Positions 58,251 to 64,000 of a stretch of 64,000 nucleotides of DNA are shown one piece after another (the stretch's first letter is position 1; each line of letters opens with the position of its first letter). The notes beneath the pieces were generated by a model. That model searched no databases and was not told the origin of the DNA. It saw nothing but the letters and a program-made list of their open reading frames with translations. The stretch comes from Leptodactylus fallax (Eukaryota > Chordata > Amphibia > Anura > Leptodactylidae): positions 8,924,001-8,988,000 of the forward strand of contig CAMRHE010000012.1 in assembly GCA_947044405.1 (NCBI GenBank), in the 5' to 3' direction. Both the position numbers and the translations under genes were made by a program.

Positions 58251-59077
58251 CTGGTACCCAAATGTTTGTTCAGTGAGGGCATCAAAGAATAAGGCAGTAG
58301 GCTCAGGAAGATGAGTTGGGAGTGACTGGCCGTACTTTTGTTAATATAATGTGGAGATGAACTTCAATCTGGTCCCAGTAAGGTTTAGGCCCCATGCACA
58401 TGACCGAGCGTGACATCCAAAGAGGGGTTGGGCTATTTTACACTAAAATGTACTTGGGTGACACTCGGAGTAACATCTGACACTTCTATTGGGGCTTCGC
58501 TCTGTTCTGACAACACAGAGCAGGGTAGGACCTGCTCTATAATCCTCGGAACGGAGTGGAGCAATAGGAGCCCCCTCTTAATAGACTTGGCCTGAACACT
58601 CGCCTATTGCCTACTTCCACCATAGCTGTAATAAAATTCTGATCGTGAATTAAAAAGATTGTCTATGTGTCTAGAGAGTTTTAAAATATTCTTGAATAGG
58701 TCACAAACAACCTAATATTAAAGAGTAATGTTATTTACCATGTTACAGATACAGAGCTGCAGATCCGTTCCAGTCAATGTTTACAATTCTGCAAGCTCAG
58801 ATAATACTTTGCTACCCTCAGGCTTTCCCTCACCTCTCTCACACTGAACAGAAAGAGACTGCCCACTTCAGTCAGTGCTGATGCTGCTGTAACAACAGAA
58901 CTTTCTTAGCTGGCACATTTGCTCTACAGACAGCTTGTCTTGGTAAAATATTTAAATTATTTAAGCTACAGTATTCCTTTCTCTTTCAGTGTCAAGGAAG
59001 TAAAGGGCTGCAGTACTTACATCTCCTCATACCGTGCCCAAAATGAATGGAGTGTGCAGCCTGCAATAAACAACATA
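58251..59077. other. Noncoding DNA, no gene recognised
   Basis: No coding motifs, RNA gene or clear repeat boundaries. Confidence 0.5.
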
Positions 59078-60310
59078 CCGTGTTTCTCCGAAAATAAGAC
59101 AGGGTCTTATATTTTTTTCTCCGAAAAAAGGGCTAGGGCTTATTTTCGGGGTAGGTCTTAATTTCTTTCATGAACAGCAATCACACGTTTGATCGCTTTT
59201 TTATTTCAACTTTTATCAGAGGTGAAACAGCGAAAAAACAGCAGTTCGGCACTTTTGATTTTTTTTTTTTTTTTCACTATGGCATTCACTATAGAGGTAA
59301 AATATTTTTATAAGTTTGTAGACCGGGCGTTTTCGGACACAGGGATACCTAATGTGTATGTGTTTCCCAGTAATATTTTATTTTTATATGTATTCTAGTG
59401 AAAGTGGGAGGGGGGCTTGAACTTTTATTTTGTTTTTCTTATATTTTTTAACTTTTTTTCTTCTTTTTTTTACTATTAACCCCTCCTAGGGGGCTTGAAC
59501 CTGCAACCATCCCATAGACTGCAATACAACGTATTGCAGTCTAGGGCAGATTATCTATATTACTAATGAGGCTGGTCATAGCCTCAATAGTAATATTCCT
59601 ATGACAGGCCTGGGAGCCTTCATAACAGCTCCCGGCTGTCAAAGGAACAGGTAGGCTCCGGCGATCTCGCCACGTGGGACCCGACCTGCAACGTGAAAGG
59701 TACGGGGGTGGTGAGGACCGGCCCCGGGGATAGCTTCTCTGCTTTGGGGGGGGGGTCGATTTGGGGGTGAGGGTCATGGACTGGAACACTCAACAATGCC
59801 CACGATCAGAGTGGACTCTCTGATCGCGGGCATTAACTGCGGGTCTCCGCTGTACAAGGAGACCCGATATAGTAGCTATAGGGGGTGGGGACCAGCCCTA
59901 GGGACTGCGGGGGGGGAGGGGGGGGAAGCGCGGAGGTTACACTTAGCAATGCCTGCGGTCAGAGTCCATTCTGATCGCGGGCATTAACTCCGGCGGTTCT
60001 GCTACTTTGGAGGGGGGGGTGGTCACGCTCAACAATGCCTGCGATCAGAGTAGACACTGATCGCGAGCATTAACTCCAGCTCTCCGCGAAGACCCAGTAC
60101 GGCAGCTATGGTAGCCGCTCTGCAGCAGAGCGGCTGCCATCTTTAAGGACCCAGCATCCGCTGTAATCGCACAGCAGATGTCGGGAAGGGGTTAAATTAG
60201 TTAGGGCTTATTTTTGGAGTAGGGCTTATATTTCAAGCCTACTCCAAGAAACCTGGAGAATATAGCTAGGGCTTATGTTCGGGATAGGTCTTATTTTTGG
60301 AGAAACACGG
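59078..60310. mobile_element. TA-flanked element carrying TTAA-family sequence and repeated hairpins
   Basis: Ends ccgtgtttctccgaaaataaga and, in reverse, ccgtgtttctccaaaaataaga, between TA (59076-59077) and TA (60311-60312). Next to each end are copies of agggcttatttt. From about 59190 to 60200 the interior matches the TTAA-type element at 25188-26470: tttgatcgcttttttat, gggatacctaatgtg, and gacaggcctgggagcc with its hairpin. It ends in gaaggggttaaat, which is the TTAA-family right terminus. So one element type is embedded in, or captured by, another. Confidence 0.8.
59795..60072. repeat. Three copies of one hairpin unit
   Basis: The hairpin with arms aatgcc..cgatcag and ctgatcgcg.gcatt occurs at 59795-59834, 59948-59985 and 60034-60072. 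Each is followed by taact. Compensated changes occur in the arms (for example aatgccc versus gggcatt and aatgcct versus gagcatt). Confidence 0.85.
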
Positions 60311-61119
60311 TAGAACACTCATATAAATTGTGGATTAGAATCTTGATTTGACACACTTATCTGCAGATTCTAAGAGATTCATAAACTGGTCACCAGGGGC
60401 ATAATGATCGCAGTCGCAGAGAGGGCTAGGGGGCAGAATGGTCAATTCTGGGCCAGAGAGATATATTTGAGTATCATCAGCATAACAATGGTATTGAAAA
60501 GCAAGGTACTGTATGAGTTGGTTAAAACTGAGGGTATAAATGGAGACAGAGAGGGCACAGCGAGGAGGTCATGTGTAAGACACTTAATGTGTGGTGTTTG
60601 AAGTATGAAGTGATCCAGGAGAGGGCCAAGTCTGTGATGCCAAGGGATGAAAGAGTTTTTAACAGGAGGGAGTAGTCACCTATATCAAAGGCCGGTGACA
60701 AGTCTAGGAGGAGAACAAAGTATTGTCATTTGGCTTTGGCAGTTAGTAGGTCATTTGCAATTTATGACAGTTTTAGTGCAGTGGGGTTGGAAAAGAGTGA
60801 GTGACAGATGAGAGGATAGTTCAAGGTGAAGATGATGATCAAGGAGGTTTGAGGCAAACTGGATTAGTGAGATGGGGTGACTCAGTCGCGGGATGGTTTC
60901 GTTAGGATGGTTGTGCTGGTAGAATGGTTAATGGAAGAAAAAAGTAGTCACAAAAAGGGTCAAGCACACTGGTGTTGTGGTGCAATTTTGAGATTAGTGT
61001 TTTCAATGGTATGGTAGAAAAGTAGAAAAATAGATTATAAAGGAAGACCACTGCAAAGTTGAGTAGAGCAGTTGTGGGGACTGTTGGTTAAAACTTACCA
61101 TGATATTGTCTCTTTCTTT
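60311..61119. other. Noncoding DNA, possible old dispersed repeat
   Basis: 60430-60900 has a GA-rich, purine-skewed sequence with phrases such as agagagatatatttgagtat, ggtgacaagtctaggaggag and aggtcatttgcaattt. I associate this type with an old dispersed repeat in tetrapods, but I cannot name it. No gene is seen. Confidence 0.4.
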
Positions 61120-62715
61120 CAAAAAAAGTATTTAGTCAGTCAGCAATTGTGCAAGTTCTCCCACTTAAAAAGATGAGGCCGGCCTGTAATTGACATCATA
61201 GGTAGACCTCAACTATGAGAGACAAAATGAGAAAACATATCTAGAAAATCACATTGTCTCATTTTTTAAGAATTTATTTGCAAATTATGGTGGAAAATAA
61301 ATATTTGGTCACCTACAAACAAGCAAGATTTCTGGCTCTCACAGACCTGTAACTTCTTCTTTAAGAGGCTCCTCTGTCCTCCACTCATTACCTGTAGTAA
61401 TGGCACCTGTTTGAAATTATTATCAGTAGAAAAGACACCTGTCCACAACCTCAAACAGTCACTCTCCAAACTCCACTATGGTGATGACCAAAGAGCTGTG
61501 GAAGGACACCAGAAACAAAATTGTAGTCCTGCACCATATCTGGGAAGACTGAATCTGCAATAGGCAAGCAGCTTGGTGTGAAGAAATCAACTGTGGGAGC
61601 AATAATTAGAAAATGGAAGACATATAAGACCACTGATAATCTCCCTCGATCAGGGGCTCCACGCAAGATCTCACCACGTTGGGTCAAAATGATCACAAGA
61701 ACGGTGAGAAAAAAATCCCAGAACCACAAGGGGGGACCTAGTGAATGACCTGCAGAAAGCTGGGACTAACGTAACAAAGGCTACCGTCAGTAACACACTA
61801 CGCCGCCAGGGACTCAGATCCTGCAGTGCCAGACGTGTCCCCCTGCTTAACCCAGTACATATCCGGGCCCGTCTGAAGTTTTCTAGAGAGCACTTGGATG
61901 TTCCAGAAGAGTATTGGGAGAATGTCATATGGTCAGATGAAACCAAAGTAGAACTGTTTGGTAGAAACACAACTCGTCGTGTTTGGAGGAGAGTGATTGC
62001 TGAGTTGCATCCAAAGAACACCACACCTACTGTGAAGCATGGAAGTGGCAACATCATGCTTTGGGGATGTTTCTCTGCAAAGGGACCAGGACGACTGATC
62101 TGTGTACATGAAAGAATGAATGGGGCCATGTATCGTGAGATTTTGAGTGCAAACCTCCTTCCATCAGCAAGGGCATTGAAGATGAAACGTGGCTGGGTCT
62201 TTCAGCACGACAATGATCCCAAGCACACCGCCAGGGCAACAAAGGAGTGGCTTCGTAAGAAGCACTTCAAGGTCCTGGAGTGGCCTAGCCAGTCTCCAGA
62301 TCTCAACCCCATAGAAAACCTTTGGAGGGAGTTGAAAGTCCGTGTTGCCCATCGACAGTCCCAAAACATCACTGCTCTAGAGATCTGCCTGGAGGAATGG
62401 GTCAACATACCAGCAACAGTATTTGCCAACCTTGTGAAGACTTACAGAAAAAGTTTGACCTCTGTCATTGCCAACTAAAGATATATAACAAAGCATTGAG
62501 ATGAATTTTTGTTATTGACCAAATACTTATTTTCCACCATAATTTGCAAATAAATTCTTTAAAAATCAGACAATGTGATTTTCTGGATTTGTTTTATCAT
62601 TTTGTCTCTCATAGTTGAGGTCTACCTATGATGACAATTACAGGCCTCTCTCATCTTTTTAAGTGGGAGAACTTGCACAATTGGTGGATGACTAAATACT
62701 TTTTTTTTCCCACTG
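61120..62715 (+). mobile_element. Tc1-type element with 3' terminus intact and 5' terminus eroded
   Basis: The right end (to cccactg at 62715, followed by TA at 62716-62717) and the left end share agtatttagtcagtcagcaa-like and acttgcacaattg-type sequence in inverted orientation over about 200 bp, including gcaaattatggtggaaaata. The outermost 10 bases or so on the left are replaced by tctttctttc. Confidence 0.88.
61478..62478 (+). pseudogene. Tc1-type transposase with two frameshifts
   Basis: It starts [19 protein letters not shown]. The first frameshift falls at about 61535-61550, after which [19 protein letters not shown] and [11 protein letters not shown] appear in the next frame. A second shift occurs at the G run near 61732. 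From 61741 the frame is open for 245 codons to the stop at 62478: [13 protein letters not shown] with the first Asp, [26 protein letters not shown] with the second Asp, and [14 protein letters not shown] with the Glu. It is inactive, though the catalytic domain is undamaged. Confidence 0.9.
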
Positions 62716-63643
62716 TATGTCCATGCTGTCCACTTCCTTCTGATCCTCCTTGAGATGGTTCTACTCCTTCATTGGAGTCCAGCTGCGTTTAATTAAACTA
62801 ATTGGACTTGATTAGGAAAGGCACACACCTGTCTATATAAGACCTCACAGCTCACAGTGCATGTCAGTGCAAATGAGAATCATGAGGTCAAAGGAACTGC
62901 CCAAGGAGCTCAGAGACAGAATTGAGGCAAGGCACAGATCTGGCCAAGGTTACTAAAGAATTTCTGCAGCACAGTGGCCTCCATAATCCTTAAATGGAAG
63001 AAGTTTGCGACAACCAGAACTCTTCCTAGACCTGGCCGTCCAGCCAAACTGGAGAAGAGCCTTGGTGAGAGAGGTAAAGAAGAACCCAAAGATCACTGTG
63101 GCTGAGCTCCAGAGATGCAGTAGGGAGATGGGAGAAAGTTCCACAAAGTCAACTATCACTGCAGCCCTCCACCAGTCGGGGCTTTATGGCAGAGTGGCCC
63201 GAAGGAAGCCGCTCCTCAGTGCAAGACATATGAAAGCCCGCATAGAGTTTGCCAAAAAACATATGAAGGACTCCCAGACTATGAGAAATAAGATCTGGAG
63301 AGGATCTGCAAGGAAGAATGGCAAAGGATCCCTAAATCCAGAAGTTAAAAACTTGTTGCATCATTCCCAAGAAGAAGACTCATGGCTGTACTAGCTCAAA
63401 AGGGTGCTTCTACTCAATACTGGGCAAAGGGTCTGAATACTTATGACCATGTGATATTTCAGTTTTTCTTTTTTAATAAATTTGCAAAAATATCTACATT
63501 TCTATTTTTTTTTTTCTGTCAAGATGGGGTGCTGAGTGTACATTAATGACAAATAAAATGAACTTTTTTGCTTTTAGCAAATGGCTGCAATGAAACAAAG
63601 AGTGAAAAATTTAAAGGGGTCTGAATACTTTCCATACCCACTG
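62716..63643 (+). mobile_element. Tc1-type element, 5' end missing and internally deleted
   Basis: The right terminus is present (cataaccc-type: tttccatacccactg at 63629-63643, followed by TA). The left inverted repeat is absent: after the TA shared with the previous element the sequence starts tgtccatgctgtcc, the leader of the family. The two elements are joined end to end. Confidence 0.82.
62882..63394 (+). pseudogene. Tc1-type transposase lacking its catalytic core
   Basis: It starts MRSKELPKELRDRIEARHRSG and has a stop at GQGY. The N-terminal DNA-binding region then continues in another frame (TRTLPRPGRPAKL-like) with VAELQRCSREMG and ALHQSGLYGRVARRKPLLS. At about 63290 (after SQTMRNKI) the sequence jumps directly to the last codons before the 3' UTR (the KGSLNPEVKN-type tail), so both catalytic Asp blocks and the Glu block are deleted. 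It could bind ends at most, and with the stop it probably makes nothing. Confidence 0.85.
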
Positions 63644-63645
63644 TA

Positions 63646-64000
63646 TATATTTATTTATTTATTAATATGAGGCGAAGTCTTCAGCTGAGATGAGTAATGT
63701 CATAGGTAGCATTGGGTGAAAAGGGAATTAAATAACTGCTTGGGATTGTGGGATATGGAAGTAGTAAAATTTTGCAGAGGTGAGTGCAGACTTGAAGTTG
63801 AGAACTGCTTGTTTGTAACTGAAGACAAATTTCTAGGACAAATGTTGATGGTGAGAGACCATAGCACTTGATTGTTGAATTCTTTTTGGGTATTTGAGGT
63901 TTGTTCATCTCAGTAACTAAATAATTATGATGATGATTATTATTACTATTTTGCGGAGGGCAGGCTTAGCTAACTATGTATTTCCGCTGCAGTGACTGCT
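63646..64000. other. Noncoding DNA to the window end
   Basis: A short tatttattta run near 63646-63663, then purine-rich sequence. Its phrasing resembles 60430-60900 (gaggtgagtgcagac, agaactgc), so it may be the other flank of the same old repeat into which the two Tc1 elements inserted. No gene is seen. Confidence 0.45.

Noticed and set aside
61671..62129. 152-codon minus-strand frame
   Set aside because: Antisense shadow of the transposase at 61478-62478. The frame at 50014-50511 is likewise antisense to a transposase.

Overview
This window looks like a stretch of a repeat-rich anuran amphibian (frog or toad) genome. No host protein-coding gene, rRNA, tRNA or CRISPR array can be supported. 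The organism call rests on the mix of repeats: several Tc1/mariner families, including one close to the Sleeping Beauty/Frog Prince group, TTAA-flanked elements whose ends read CCCCTTAA, a zinc-knuckle ORF1/Gag of the type annotated as ZCCHC3-like in frogs, an L2/Rex-type LINE and a Ty3/Gypsy element. Family names come from sequence features and memory, with no database search. The host DNA between repeats is AT-rich, looks intergenic or intronic, and may be a gene desert with a few candidate conserved noncoding blocks.

Layout. 1-8.9 kb: mostly unique AT-rich DNA with a (TA)n tract and one possible small DNA element. 8.9-12.25 kb: minus-strand LINE (endonuclease and reverse transcriptase) with frameshifts, ending in a (TAA)n tail. 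13.8-15.0 kb: decayed Tc1-like element running into a GTGTGG-type minisatellite. 15.6-23.0 kb: complete, apparently young Ty3/Gypsy retrotransposon on the minus strand, with about 1-kb near-identical LTRs, a 4-bp target duplication and one uninterrupted gag-pol frame. 24.0-26.9 kb: nested DNA elements, including a 1.28-kb TTAA-flanked element holding eight successive hairpins. 27-33 kb: minisatellites, related composite repeats, and a complete Tc1 element with an intact 340-codon transposase and 212-bp inverted repeats. 33-36 kb: small palindromic or inverted-repeat elements and two Tc1 remnants. 37.5-39.9 kb: a minisatellite of about 45 bp split by a deleted Tc1 derivative with about 215-bp inverted repeats. 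41-43 kb: a Gag-like pseudogene split by a hAT-type element with a perfect 8-bp target duplication. 43.8-46.1 kb: small elements and a 1.3-kb minisatellite. 49.5-52.7 kb: two Tc1 elements inserted almost end to end. 53-60.3 kb: small elements, another minisatellite, and a TA-flanked element that carries TTAA-family sequence and repeated hairpins. 61.1-63.6 kb: two more Tc1 elements end to end, both inactive.

How the parts relate. The only two frames that look intact are the Gypsy gag-pol and the Tc1 transposase at 29.7-30.7 kb. They are the only candidates for autonomous elements here. The non-autonomous pieces (deletion derivatives and small inverted-repeat elements) would depend on transposases encoded elsewhere. 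The most unusual structural signals are the hairpin arrays inside DNA elements of three different terminus classes, and a minisatellite family that recurs at seven or more places and in two of them sits inside a recognisable composite repeat.
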